A stretch of 49,298 nucleotides of DNA from Xenococcaceae cyanobacterium MO_167.B27 (GTDB taxonomy: Bacteria; Cyanobacteriota; Cyanobacteriia; Cyanobacteriales; Xenococcaceae): positions 1 to 49,298 of the forward strand of contig JASJCP010000066.1 in assembly GCA_030065935.1 (NCBI GenBank), read 5' to 3'. The position numbers and the translations under genes are program-made. The stretch's first letter is position 1. Each line of letters begins with the position of its first letter. The notes under the pieces are model-generated. The model did no database searches. It saw nothing but the letters and a program-made list of their open reading frames with translations, and had not been told where the DNA came from. Positions 1 through 8,358 of this stretch are shown piece after piece.

Positions 1-279
1 AACTGGTATATCAATGCAGATGCAAATGGAGCAGCTAATATCATCCGTAAAGTAGTCATGAGTTTGAGCAGCCTAAGAAGCATAAGCCTTAAGCAAGTGA
101 GTAGGGCGATTTTGACTTCGCCCCAGAGAATCAAACTCTGGTCAGTTAATAAAGATCAAAAGTTTCGTGATGGTGTTTTAACGAAGTCGAAGCAGGCTCC
201 GTCGTTTTACGGCGGAGTACCTTCGACCCGTCACGAAACCTCCTTATTAGAATCACCTGTCATTTATGCGGGTGAGTAG
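1..279 (+). CDS. tnpB: TnpB C-terminal fragment, IS200/IS605 family (5' end outside window)
   Basis: The frame is open from base 1 and begins NWYINADANGAANIIRK, the last RuvC motif of TnpB (catalytic Asp in the NADANGAAN block). TnpB is the RNA-guided nuclease of IS200/IS605-type elements. About 75 residues follow that motif and end in a TAG at 277-279, inside the right end of the element, so the extreme C-terminus is written over the guide-RNA scaffold. Most of the gene lies upstream of the window, so I cannot say whether it is intact or has a TnpA partner. Confidence 0.85.
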   Translation, partial: NWYINADANGAANIIRKVVMSLSSLRSISLKQVSRAILTSPQRIKLWSVNKDQKFRDGVLTKSKQAPSFYGGVPSTRHETSLLESPVIYAGE

Positions 280-283
280 TCAA
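145..283 (+). ncRNA. IS605-type right end with putative omega RNA scaffold
   Basis: Nested inverted repeats fold this stretch into one long hairpin: GTTTCGTGA (162-170) with TCACGAAAC (231-239), GTCGAAG (186-192) with CTTCGAC (221-227), CTCCG (197-201) with CGGAG (213-217). A terminal hairpin TCACC/GGTGA follows at 254-275, and the element ends in GTCAA at 279-283. TnpB guide RNAs are known to come from this position, with the guide taken from the flank just past the end. The exact 5' boundary is a guess. Confidence 0.6.
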
Positions 284-1077
284 TCTTGGGTTCTAACTCG
301 TTGAGTAATCATAGTAATACCATCTCCCCGCACTAAAATAGCAGATAACCATTGATTCTCAGGAATTGAAGCAGCTTCAGCAGTTTTAAAGATTCCTCCT
401 GCGCTGAGTTGTTCCAATTCTAAGGTAGTGGGATTTAAATAGCGCTCGCTGCTAGTAGGTTCTTGGATTGCTCCACCTAATAATACTTCATTCCCGATTG
501 GCTCTAAAACAATAACATCAAAGTTATATTTTTCTCCTACTTCTACTGTGTCAGGTGCAATTACTCTGACTTTAGGAGGATTGTTACCAGAAGTTAGTTG
601 AGTTTGTTCTGATAAGATTTCTTGACGAATTAATTTCCCATTTAGAAAATGCTGACTAGAAGTTACTACCGAATTAAGACGGATAACTCTTCCTCTTGTT
701 GGTTGTACCCCTCTAATTTGAGTTACGGTTTCGGCTACTAATTCATCTCCTTCTTGCTCCCATGATTTGATGGTTGTAGTGTATCTGAGCCGAGGATAAT
801 TGTTCCAGATTTCGGTTAGAGTAGCGCCTAAAGATTCTTTGGTTAAACCATCATTGTTAGTAAATTCAGGACTATAGTGTTCCATTAATCCTGATAAGTC
901 TTTTTGATTAGCAGCAGTTTCAATTTCCATGATGACGGTTTCTAGCTTTTGAGGAATCGTCTCAGGGGTTTCTGCTTTTATGGTGCTAGCAAAACCTAAA
1001 ACCAGCGCGATAGAACAACTTAAAGATTTGAGGGAAATAACGCTTTTTATCGGGGAAAATAGCTTAAATATCTGCAT
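280..1077 (-). CDS. Exported NTF2/SnoaL-like (DUF4440-type) protein, function unknown
   Basis: The product is about 265 aa. I chose the ATG at 1077 (MQIFKLFSPIKS), not 1110, because it puts a basic stretch directly before a hydrophobic signal segment ending near TIKAE. After the signal peptide comes a roughly 110-residue segment (METAANQKDLSGLMEHYSPEF) typical of NTF2-like or SnoaL-like cone folds. A C-terminal beta-rich part of about 90 residues follows (VRVIAPDTVEVGEKYNFDV). No catalytic residues can be assigned. The stop TGA (280-282) lies inside the terminal GTCAA of the neighbouring IS right end, so the original C-terminus may have been slightly different. Confidence 0.7.
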   Translation of the reverse strand: MQIFKLFSPIKSVISLKSLSCSIALVLGFASTIKAETPETIPQKLETVIMEIETAANQKDLSGLMEHYSPEFTNNDGLTKESLGATLTEIWNNYPRLRYTTTIKSWEQEGDELVAETVTQIRGVQPTRGRVIRLNSVVTSSQHFLNGKLIRQEILSEQTQLTSGNNPPKVRVIAPDTVEVGEKYNFDVIVLEPIGNEVLLGGAIQEPTSSERYLNPTTLELEQLSAGGIFKTAEAASIPENQWLSAILVRGDGITMITQRVRTQD

Positions 1078-1530
1078 TTTTACTAATAATTGAACTCCAA
1101 AAATTGCCAATAAGTTCTAATTGACTGAGCTTGCGCCCTTAAAGGATGAATTATGAGGGAGGAATAATCAGGAAAATACATGGGCTAGATATTCTAGTCT
1201 GTGGAGCTTTCCTTATCCTTCATCCCTTATCCCTTAATTGAGTTTATATTCAACAAAACTGTATCTAATCATTAACATAGTCTCTTGATAATTGACAAAA
1301 AATTTATTATTGCTGATTCAAAAACAGTCAAAATAAAATTAAGAAAGGAGGATTTGGCTAGTCTAATTGTATTTTTTAGACAACAACACCATATCTTTAC
1401 CAAAACTTGTCATCAAATCAGGGTATTTACTCAGAGACAGTATGTATTAGGAAGGGTGTTGTATCTATTTTGAACCAATTGCTTCTAATCTAATTCCCTT
1501 TTGTTGCTCCTCACACAACCCTAAAGATTG
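1078..1530. other. Divergent intergenic region, no gene seen
   Basis: This 450-bp AT-rich spacer separates the minus-strand exported protein from the plus-strand barrel protein. It contains a short degenerate heptamer run of the CCTTATC/CTTCATC type around 1210-1237. A 62-codon frame at 1285-1473 starts with TTG, has no ribosome site and shows no coding character. Promoters for both flanking genes must lie here, but I see no distinctive boxes. Confidence 0.5.
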
Positions 1531-2910
1531 ATGAAAGCTATTGTAGCAAATTTACTTATAGGCAGTATCTTGTACTGTCTGTCGTCTAATTTTTCGGTTT
1601 CGGCAAATTCTTCGACTCAGGAAGAAACCCAACCCAAACCGCTCACATCTGCAAAAGCACTGCAAAATGATACCTTATTTTACTTGACTCCTACTGTCAA
1701 TCTAGAAGTTCAACAAGATGTAATATACTTGATTACTCCTGATGATAAGAGTTATCTAAAACAGATTATAGAGTTGGATGATTGGTATCTTGACGACGAT
1801 GTTATTTCGATAAATTTAATCAAAGATAAGTTTTTACCCCAAGACAAAAAATCCCAGATTCATCGTGGAGAAACAGGAGACTTTATTGTGGGTTTTCACG
1901 ATACTTTTTGGGATGGTTGGACTAGTGAAAATAAACAGAAATATTGGGGGTTAACCACTATTGAGCAATGGGGCGAGCGCAAAGCGGAAGGATTTAAACT
2001 TAACAAGCTCAATTATACCGACTTTGGACTTGTTCTTCCTGAAGGTACGACAACTCTAACTGTTTCTGGTGGTGGTAAACGCAACTTATTACCCAAAAAC
2101 GATATAGTAGGCGAGTTTGAGGATTTTCGTGGTGGTGTAGCTTATCACCAAGGTTTTGCGGACAATGTGACTATGGGATTAGGTTTTGTCTATGAAGATT
2201 TTTTATCTGGTTTTAGTCAACTAACCTATCAACCAGATAATTTCCCTCTCCAAGCTACTATTTCAGTTTTGACAGGAGAAGAAGGAGTAGATATTAATTC
2301 CCATCTTCAGTTAAAACCTTCCAAAGATTTTCTGTTAAATTTTCATAGTAACTTCCAAGAACAAAAGTTTGACCTCCATTGGGGTTTGGCTGATGGAGTT
2401 ACTCTTACTGCGGAAGGAAACAGTAAGCAAGAAACTTTGAAAGCAGGGGCAAAAATCGCCTTTAAGAATGAATTTGTGTCTTTTTTGGCAAAAGCTGAAC
2501 TAGACAACAATAATGATTTAGAATGGCGAGTTACTTCTCGCTTGGGTAATTTCCAGTTAATTCACGCTACTAACGCCAAGAAAAGTAATTCGGAAATTAA
2601 GTACAATTTTGGTAGTTACTCAGATACTTTCCAATGTGGGATTTTTGTCAGGTACAACACTCAGGAAATTAAAAAGGAACAAGAAGATTTAACCGTTTGG
2701 GGCTGGAATTTTAATTCTGGGGAAAAAGTGACTAAGAATCGCTATCGTTGGGAATTTGAAGTAGGTTACGGTCAGGGTACTCAGGGAGATGGTGTGATCG
2801 CATCAGCTACAACGGCAATTAATCCCAAACTATTTCTCAAACTTACCTACGAGGATATATCTCTCAGATCTGATGATGCCAGGATTAAATTAGAGCTAAG
2901 TACTAAATAA
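1531..2910 (+). CDS. Putative outer-membrane beta-barrel-like protein
   Basis: The product is 459 aa with a clear signal peptide (MKAIVANLLIGSILYCLSS, cleavage near VSA-NS). I used the ATG at 1531, not the TTG one codon earlier. From about residue 170 to the end the sequence alternates polar and hydrophobic or aromatic residues with short Gly/Asn/Asp turns (FADNVTMGLGFVYEDF, NDLEWRVTSRLGNFQL), the pattern of transmembrane beta strands. It ends in a strand-like LKLTYEDISLRS...LELSTK. I recognise no named family. Its job (porin, usher-like or surface protein) cannot be told from sequence. Confidence 0.65.
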   Translation: MKAIVANLLIGSILYCLSSNFSVSANSSTQEETQPKPLTSAKALQNDTLFYLTPTVNLEVQQDVIYLITPDDKSYLKQIIELDDWYLDDDVISINLIKDKFLPQDKKSQIHRGETGDFIVGFHDTFWDGWTSENKQKYWGLTTIEQWGERKAEGFKLNKLNYTDFGLVLPEGTTTLTVSGGGKRNLLPKNDIVGEFEDFRGGVAYHQGFADNVTMGLGFVYEDFLSGFSQLTYQPDNFPLQATISVLTGEEGVDINSHLQLKPSKDFLLNFHSNFQEQKFDLHWGLADGVTLTAEGNSKQETLKAGAKIAFKNEFVSFLAKAELDNNNDLEWRVTSRLGNFQLIHATNAKKSNSEIKYNFGSYSDTFQCGIFVRYNTQEIKKEQEDLTVWGWNFNSGEKVTKNRYRWEFEVGYGQGTQGDGVIASATTAINPKLFLKLTYEDISLRSDDARIKLELSTK

Positions 2911-2997
2911 TATTAGGCAAATGTTAAGAATTGTTGTAGGATAAGGCAAAAGAAATAACTTTTATCACAACAAAAACAGTAAGAGAGGTTTAATATT

Positions 2998-3177
2998 ATG
3001 CCTTATACAACAGAAGATGGCGGAAGACTCAATAACTTTGCTAATGAGCCTCGGATGTACAGAGCAGAAGCTCCTACCAGTAGCGAAAAACGCAACTACT
3101 TAATCTTGGGCGTTTTAGGGGCGTTGTTAATTGGTGGTGTAATTACTATAGCATTCTATGCTTCCAATGCTGGTTAA
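2998..3177 (+). CDS. psb34: Psb34, photosystem II assembly protein (Ssl1498 family)
   Basis: This 59-residue ORF starts with ATG after the purine-rich AAGAGAGG. The N-terminus MPYTTEDGGRLNNFANEP is the hallmark of the Ssl1498/Psb34 family, followed by a soluble linker, EKRNY, and one transmembrane helix (LILGVLGALLIGGVITIAF). Psb34 is a small thylakoid protein that binds photosystem II assembly intermediates, at or near the site used by high-light-inducible proteins. A strong terminator follows, so it is probably a single-gene transcript. CyanoP, another photosystem II assembly factor, is next on the same strand. Confidence 0.9.
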   Translation: MPYTTEDGGRLNNFANEPRMYRAEAPTSSEKRNYLILGVLGALLIGGVITIAFYASNAG

Positions 3178-3213
3178 GTTCTCACTAGTCAAGCATTAGT
3201 AATTTTAATCAAA

Positions 3214-3246
3214 AACCTGCACTTTTTCAGTACAGGTTATTTTTTT
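3214..3246 (+). terminator. Intrinsic terminator of psb34
   Basis: A 10-bp stem with one mismatch (AACCTGCACT at 3214-3223 against AGTACAGGTT at 3229-3238) closes a 6-nt loop and is followed by a T-tract through 3246. The orientation fits termination of the psb34 transcript. Confidence 0.85.
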
Positions 3247-3336
3247 CCCTGTAACCAGAGTTTGTAGCCATTCAAATTAAGGTAAAATTTTATCGCGGAG
3301 AGTGCAGGATCACTACAATCTCATAGGAAATAACCA

Positions 3337-3888
3337 ATGTTCAGAATATTTATAAGTTTATTATTGATTTCTCTAACCACTTTAGTATCTAGTTGCTCTG
3401 CTGGAGTTAGTGGCTTACAAAGTTATGTTAATACCTCCCAAGGTTATGAATTTCTCTATCCTAATGGCTGGATTCCTGTAGATGTCAAAAATGCTTCCCC
3501 TGGTGTAGATGTAGTATTTCGGGATTTGATAGAAAGAGGCGAAAACTTAAGTGTAATTATTAGTGATGCTCCTTCTGATGTAGCTTTAGAAGATTTGGGA
3601 ACTCCTACTGATGTAGGTTATCGCTTTTTTAAAGCGGTGAACAATAACCCTGATTTGAATCGAGAAACAGATTTTCTTACAGCAGAATCTCGTCAAGTGA
3701 ATGACAAAACTTACTATCTTTTAGAATACGAAGTGGAAACCCCAGATCAACCAGCCAGACACAATATTGCTACGGTTGTAGTAAGTCGGGGTAAACTATT
3801 TACTTTCAATCTTTCTACTACAGAGAAACGTTGGAATCAGGTTAAAGATACTTTTGAAGTTGCTGCTAAATCTTTTACTGTTCGTTAA
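3337..3888 (+). CDS. cyanoP: CyanoP, PsbP-domain lipoprotein of photosystem II
   Basis: The product is 183 aa, the usual length for CyanoP. The N-terminus is a lipoprotein signal peptide ending in VSSC (Cys20 is the expected lipidated residue). The mature part is a PsbP fold: YVNTSQGYEFLYPNGWIPVDV, VVFRDLIERGENLSVIIS, LLEYEVETP and a C-terminal KDTFEVAAKSFTV. CyanoP is a lumenal, membrane-anchored factor that helps early photosystem II assembly. The Psb34 gene immediately upstream and the maf gene downstream form a compact plus-strand neighbourhood. Confidence 0.9.
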   Translation: MFRIFISLLLISLTTLVSSCSAGVSGLQSYVNTSQGYEFLYPNGWIPVDVKNASPGVDVVFRDLIERGENLSVIISDAPSDVALEDLGTPTDVGYRFFKAVNNNPDLNRETDFLTAESRQVNDKTYYLLEYEVETPDQPARHNIATVVVSRGKLFTFNLSTTEKRWNQVKDTFEVAAKSFTVR

Positions 3889-4158
3889 TTATACTTCTTG
3901 CACCCACTTCCATAAACCCTGGTCAAGTTAAGGTAATAGGCACTCTTGCAATAGGTATAAATTTTGATTTTATATTTATTTTTGCAAGATTTCTATTTTT
4001 CTTTTCTTTTTTTCTTTAGCTGCAAAACTAGCGAAGTATTACTAATAGATTGAGGATAGTAAAAATCCGCTTTGGGGGGATTTAGCTGGTTGTGCTGTGA
4101 TTTCAACCCCCAAGAAACTTCCTCATAATTCTTTGCTTACTCCTCATCCCTTAATTCA

Positions 4159-4749
4159 ATGTCTATCCCCTTTGTTTTAGCTTCTGCTTCCCCAGCAAGG
4201 AAGAAACTCTTACAAACCGCCGGAATTGAACCTATAGTATGTCAGAGTAACTTTGATGAGTCTCAAATACAATTAGACGATGCTAAGGCTTTGGTAGAAA
4301 CTTTAGCAGAATGTAAAGCCCAAACCGTAAGCTCTCAATTTCCAGATAGCATGATTTTAGGTTGTGATTCGGTGTTGGAAGTTGCAGGTAATATTTACGG
4401 TAAACCCGATTCTCCAGAAATAGCGAGCGCCCGTTGGCAGCAAATGCGTGGTAATACAGGTATTTTATACACGGGACACGCCCTTCTCGATTTGAGAATG
4501 CAACAAAAGTTAATTTGTTGTGGTATTACTAAGGTTTATTTTAAACCCATCAGCGATCGCACTATTAGAAAATATGTGGCTAGTGGCGAACCTCTAAAAT
4601 GTGCAGGAAGCTTTGCTCTGGAAGGAAAAGGAGGCTTTTTTGTGGAAAAAATTGAGGGCTGTCATAGTAATGTCATCGGTTTGAGTTTGCCTTTGCTCCA
4701 TCAAATGTTACAAAATTTAGGCTACGATGTGACAGATTTTTGGTGTTGA
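4159..4749 (+). CDS. maf: Maf-family nucleoside triphosphate pyrophosphatase
   Basis: The 196-aa product matches the Maf/YhdE family along its length: N-terminal [12 protein letters not shown] (phosphate-binding loop), DESQ, central [17 protein letters not shown] with the catalytic Asp region, and C-terminal [16 protein letters not shown]. Maf proteins hydrolyse non-canonical or excess NTPs (dTTP/UTP or modified bases) to the monophosphate. The ATG at 4159 directly precedes the conserved motif. About 270 bp separates it from cyanoP, including an 8-bp inverted repeat (TCTTGCAA...TTGCAAGA) with a T-rich tail that may end the cyanoP transcript. Confidence 0.9.
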   Translation: MSIPFVLASASPARKKLLQTAGIEPIVCQSNFDESQIQLDDAKALVETLAECKAQTVSSQFPDSMILGCDSVLEVAGNIYGKPDSPEIASARWQQMRGNTGILYTGHALLDLRMQQKLICCGITKVYFKPISDRTIRKYVASGEPLKCAGSFALEGKGGFFVEKIEGCHSNVIGLSLPLLHQMLQNLGYDVTDFWC

Positions 4750-4814
4750 TTTCTGGCACAACTGCAAATTAAGCTATAAACTTGCTGATAGTTACCCAAT
4801 AGAGAATCATCATC

Positions 4815-5198
4815 ATGACAGCTATCGAAGAATTCAAGGAGAAAATTCAAGCAGGAGAAATCTATGACGCTTTAAGTATAGCGATGAGCGAAGCCATAGA
4901 GTTAAAAATCACCACTTGGGTAGCTAGCTCGGAAACAGATAATTTGGATGATGGTGCTAAACCTGGTTATCGAATGCGTACTCGCATTAATTTAGCAGAC
5001 GGGGAAGTAGAAAACGAAATTGGTAGAGAATTCGCCAGCAATCCTGCTTATGAGGAGTTGCAAAAGCTACACTTAGAACAAGTACAACAAGGAAGAGAAA
5101 TTATTTTAAATAATCTTGCAAGTCTGCAAAAGATGTTTGTGATGTTGAATGATACTATGGCGCAAGTACCACAGTCTGGGGATAGTATCGAAAATTAA
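4815..5198 (+). CDS. Cyanobacterial conserved unknown, short tandem paralogue
   Basis: The product is 127 aa with no signal or membrane segment. It shares an N-terminal domain with the next gene: EEFKEKIQAGEIYDAL and ELKITTWVASSE here correspond to EEFKQAIREGRLNDAL and ELKITTWIASAS there. The pair is clearly a tandem duplication. I do not recognise the family. A predicted helix-rich C-terminus (LQKLHLEQVQQGREIILNNL) is also shared. It begins the run of five unknown genes at 4815-7982, spaced 20-150 bp apart and probably co-transcribed in part. Confidence 0.7.
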   Translation: MTAIEEFKEKIQAGEIYDALSIAMSEAIELKITTWVASSETDNLDDGAKPGYRMRTRINLADGEVENEIGREFASNPAYEELQKLHLEQVQQGREIILNNLASLQKMFVMLNDTMAQVPQSGDSIEN

Positions 5199-5243
5199 TC
5201 ACCACAAACTGTTTTAGATAATAATAAGAGGAACAAACAGCTA

Positions 5244-6014
5244 ATGGCATCCAGTGAAGAATTTAAACAAGCAATTAGGGAAGGAAGACTTAATGATGCT
5301 TTGGTTTTAGCAATCACTAAAGCCCCTGAGTTAAAGATTACCACTTGGATTGCTTCTGCATCAGATTCTAACCCTCAAGCCAAAGCAGGAAACTGTCTGC
5401 ATACTGATGTTAATTTAGTTGAGGGAGAAATTACTAACCAAATAGGAGCGGAACTTATAGGCGATCGCCTGTACCAAAAAGCGCAACAATTCCACAATCA
5501 GCAAGTTAGTCAAGGACATCAAACTATCAGTCAGAATCTTGAAGGCTTACAAAAAATATTGGGTTTAATGGCAATTTTACAGCAACAAAAACAAGGAGAA
5601 AATTATCAGCCTCTAAAGCCTTTTAAAGTAGCTGCTAAATCTTTACCAGAAGCAAGTATTAGTGAAGAAACCCAAAAAGCAGCTTCAGTTAAGACAGATG
5701 AGCCTAAGATCGATGAAACTACTCCGATTACGGAAATTCCTGACGCAGAATCTCCAGAAGATAATATTTTGTCTTTCAAAGATCTAGAATCACCAGCACA
5801 GACAAACACTCAAGAAGCTAATAGGAAAGATGATGATAATGATTGGGGAGAGTGGCTAGAAGAAGAAGAAGATAATTTGGAGGCTGATATTTTAACCTTA
5901 GACGCTTTTGACTTAGATGAATCAGAAGAATGGGGAGATGAAACTGAATTTCTGCCAAATTCTGGGGGAAACCCAATTCAACAAGATAAAAATGCCCCCA
6001 AAGATAAGCCATGA
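5244..6014 (+). CDS. Cyanobacterial conserved unknown, long paralogue with acidic tail
   Basis: The product is 256 aa. Residues 1-115 repeat the domain of the preceding gene. From about residue 130 the sequence becomes low-complexity and strongly acidic (DDDNDWGEWLEEEEDNLEADIL, then LDESEEWGDETEFL), probably disordered. Acidic tails of this type often mediate protein contacts, but the partner is unknown. A purine-rich AATAAGAGG lies upstream of the ATG. It starts 45 bp after its paralogue and ends 18 bp before the next gene, which suggests one operon. Confidence 0.7.
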   Translation: MASSEEFKQAIREGRLNDALVLAITKAPELKITTWIASASDSNPQAKAGNCLHTDVNLVEGEITNQIGAELIGDRLYQKAQQFHNQQVSQGHQTISQNLEGLQKILGLMAILQQQKQGENYQPLKPFKVAAKSLPEASISEETQKAASVKTDEPKIDETTPITEIPDAESPEDNILSFKDLESPAQTNTQEANRKDDDNDWGEWLEEEEDNLEADILTLDAFDLDESEEWGDETEFLPNSGGNPIQQDKNAPKDKP

Positions 6015-6032
6015 TAGTTACTGGAGATAACT

Positions 6033-6818
6033 TTGGTTGTGAATCAAACATCATCTTCCAAAAATTTACAACATCTTGAGAAAAACACTCAGCAGAATTT
6101 AGCTCGCTGGTTAACATCAGTGACTTCTATCTTAGAGAAGATTACAACATTAGAAATTAGTACGACTATAGTTTCAGAGATTCAAGAAGAGGTTTTTCAT
6201 CCCTGGGATGCTTATTGTGAGATATACACTATATCTCGTGAAGAGTTGCTTGAAGCTCAAATTTCCCCTAGTATATGCGATCGCTATCTGAATTTGCGCC
6301 GTCAACTAGAATTAAAATATGCACTTAGATTAATCAATCCCAACTGTCAGTTATATAATTCAGCAGAAAGGGCTGCTATTGAAAGAGATTTACCTATTTT
6401 AAGCCGAGCTAACGATCCTAGTTGGGAAAACTTACCTTCTAGATTGCCTTCTCCTTTTGCACCAGATAATAGTACAGAAAATAAACTACTAGGTAAAATT
6501 TTGACAGACATACCTTTAGCAAAAGTATTACGTCAACTTGCTAAAAGTAAAGCTAATCTCGATCAAAGCCAGCAAATTAGTCAAGAAACTGACACAACTT
6601 TAATCACTAAGCAAGAGATTACCTACGCTAAAACAGTAATAGAATTAGAAGGAAAAATAACTAATTGCTATGCTCAAGAAATACTCCATCATCCAGATAA
6701 AGAGGCGATTTTGAACTTGCATCAACAAGGAGTAGAATCAGGAGAGCAACAATGGCATAGATTGTTAAAATTCGCGATCGATATTTTACAAAGACAACAA
6801 AAAATCAGAAAATCTTAG
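6033..6818 (+). CDS. Cyanobacterial conserved unknown, soluble
   Basis: The product is about 261 aa from a TTG at 6033 (ribosome site GGAG at 6023-6026, spacing 6) or about 259 aa from the in-frame GTG at 6039. I favour 6033 on spacing. It has no signal peptide or membrane helix, is rich in Gln, Glu and Leu, and is predicted mostly helical. A tract near residues 125-145 is Pro/Ser-rich (LPSRLPSPFAPDN). I recognise no family or catalytic motif. It sits inside the run of unknown genes after the paralogue pair. Confidence 0.6.
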   Translation: MVVNQTSSSKNLQHLEKNTQQNLARWLTSVTSILEKITTLEISTTIVSEIQEEVFHPWDAYCEIYTISREELLEAQISPSICDRYLNLRRQLELKYALRLINPNCQLYNSAERAAIERDLPILSRANDPSWENLPSRLPSPFAPDNSTENKLLGKILTDIPLAKVLRQLAKSKANLDQSQQISQETDTTLITKQEITYAKTVIELEGKITNCYAQEILHHPDKEAILNLHQQGVESGEQQWHRLLKFAIDILQRQQKIRKS

Positions 6819-6846
6819 CTAATGAATTACGCAAGTAAGATCAACT

Positions 6847-7539
6847 GTGAGTAATTTACTAGTTCACAATCTAATAGATTCTTGTCTTCGTATCGAACAA
6901 CAACGAGTATCTCCTAGGCGCACTATCCCAGAGCAGATTATTTTTGACTTTAATCAAGATATTTTAGACCAAATCATTGCTCTTAGAAATAACCAACAAC
7001 AGATTGAGCTTTCAGCAGACAATTTAGCTGAATTACGATACTATTTTTTAGTAAATATCTTAGAATCTCCAGGGTTAGGAATAACTTTTAAGACTTATTA
7101 CCAAAAGCAAGAAGAAAAAATAACCATAATTAAAAGTGTAATTTATTTATCAGGCAAAGGAGAACAATTCATCCCAAATGAAGCTCTACCTTTTAAGGAG
7201 GAAATAATTGAGCTTCACTATTGGTTGATTGAACAAATATTTAGGCAAATACCTTTTAAATATCAAAGACGTAATTCAATTTTATGGTGGAGCTTATTAG
7301 GATTGATATTTTTTTTTCTGGCTCTGATTACCTTCTGGTTAATGCCTCTGGTATTTTGGGTTGAAATTTTACTGTTGCTAGTTTTTACAGATATTATTTT
7401 AAGAGTATTACCATATTTTCTCAACCAATACTTATCTTCCTGGCTCTTACATCAACTATTACTTGGTTTTTTTTCTTATTCCCCTAAAAGAAGGAAAATA
7501 GGTTTATACCTATTAAGCACATTGTTAATTGAATATTGA
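6847..7539 (+). CDS. Unknown protein with C-terminal membrane hairpin
   Basis: The product is 230 aa, starting with GTG. The first ~135 residues are soluble and end in a segment rich in charged residues (IPFKYQRRNSI). Two adjacent hydrophobic helices follow (LWWSLLGLIFFFLALITFW and LVFWVEILLLLVFTDIIL), then a basic or aromatic tail (SPKRRKIGLYLLSTLLIEY). This is a tail-anchored or hairpin-membrane layout. I recognise no family. It lies 28 bp after the previous gene and is probably part of the same transcript. Confidence 0.6.
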   Translation: MSNLLVHNLIDSCLRIEQQRVSPRRTIPEQIIFDFNQDILDQIIALRNNQQQIELSADNLAELRYYFLVNILESPGLGITFKTYYQKQEEKITIIKSVIYLSGKGEQFIPNEALPFKEEIIELHYWLIEQIFRQIPFKYQRRNSILWWSLLGLIFFFLALITFWLMPLVFWVEILLLLVFTDIILRVLPYFLNQYLSSWLLHQLLLGFFSYSPKRRKIGLYLLSTLLIEY

Positions 7540-7679
7540 GTAATTGTTAGTTGATTTAAAATCCCTAAAATTCTAAATGATAAGTGTTAAATGACTTAAT
7601 GTTAAAGATGAGGTTATCCGCCCCCAAAACACTAGTTCGATCTGGCAAAATTAAATTAGTAAATTAAGTCCGCTAGAAA

Positions 7680-7982
7680 ATGAAGATATCACTTTCCTCT
7701 CTTTACGAATGGTATCGTAATGCTATTCGTCATCCCCAATATCGTTGGTTGGTTATACTCGGCACTTTAGTATATTTTATTAGTCCTCTTGATATCTCTC
7801 CTGATATATTTCCCATAGCAGGACAAATAGATGATGTAGTGTTACTTACACTGTTAGTTACAGAAATCTATCAAATGATGGTGGAAAAATTAAAAACTAG
7901 TAAGCTAGAAAAAGATACTGCACAACCAAATAATGTCACAGTAGATGTAGAAGCAGAAACAGTTTCCACAGACAAGGTTTAG
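7680..7982 (+). CDS. YkvA/DUF1232 family membrane protein
   Basis: The 100-aa product carries the DUF1232 signature: a membrane segment RWLVILGTLVYFISPLDISPD, then the conserved PD..P..G..DD pattern (IFPIAGQIDDVVLL) and a second helix (LLTLLVTEIYQMM). The C-terminal 30 residues are polar and acidic. The biochemical role of the family is not established. It closes the cluster of small unknown genes, about 140 bp after the previous one. Confidence 0.8.
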   Translation: MKISLSSLYEWYRNAIRHPQYRWLVILGTLVYFISPLDISPDIFPIAGQIDDVVLLTLLVTEIYQMMVEKLKTSKLEKDTAQPNNVTVDVEAETVSTDKV

Positions 7983-8358
7983 CTTGGATTTGAGAACAAG
8001 ATGATGATGGTTGAGATTGCTACACTGTTAGGCTCTTAAATCTAGACTAAAGCTCTATTTACAGCTTAAACCGTGACTGTTCATATTCAAACCAGTAGTT
8101 TTAAGAAATACTAATATTTATTGCCAAATCTTAATATCTAATTCCTGAGCTTACTACTTCTTGGACTCAGATCTTGCACAAGGCGCGATTTTGACCAAGA
8201 AATTTATTTCTTGGCTAATAGCTCAAGTCCTCTGAAGATGATTGTTATGTAGTTTTAATAACACTTATAGTATATTTTAATAGACTTATTGTATGGGGGG
8301 GTTTTTGTATCGAGGTGCAAGATACGAATTACATTCAAACTCCACCCATTGCTATTTT
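7983..8358. other. Intergenic region upstream of rsmB
   Basis: This stretch holds no credible gene. It contains a perfect 8-bp hairpin, CCAAGAAA/TTTCTTGG with a TTTA loop (8195-8214), which has no T-tract and so is not a standard terminator. The segment just before rsmB is AT-rich (TATAGTATATTTTAATAG), consistent with a -10 region. The bases 8293-8358 are in frame with rsmB but do not look coding. Confidence 0.5.

Noticed and set aside
1285-1473. 62-codon frame in the intergenic region
   Set aside because: TTG start, no ribosome site, no recognisable family, and composition like the surrounding spacer.
5606-6117. Minus-strand frames opposite the acidic-tailed protein
   Set aside because: They are antisense to well-supported plus-strand genes and arise from low-complexity codons.
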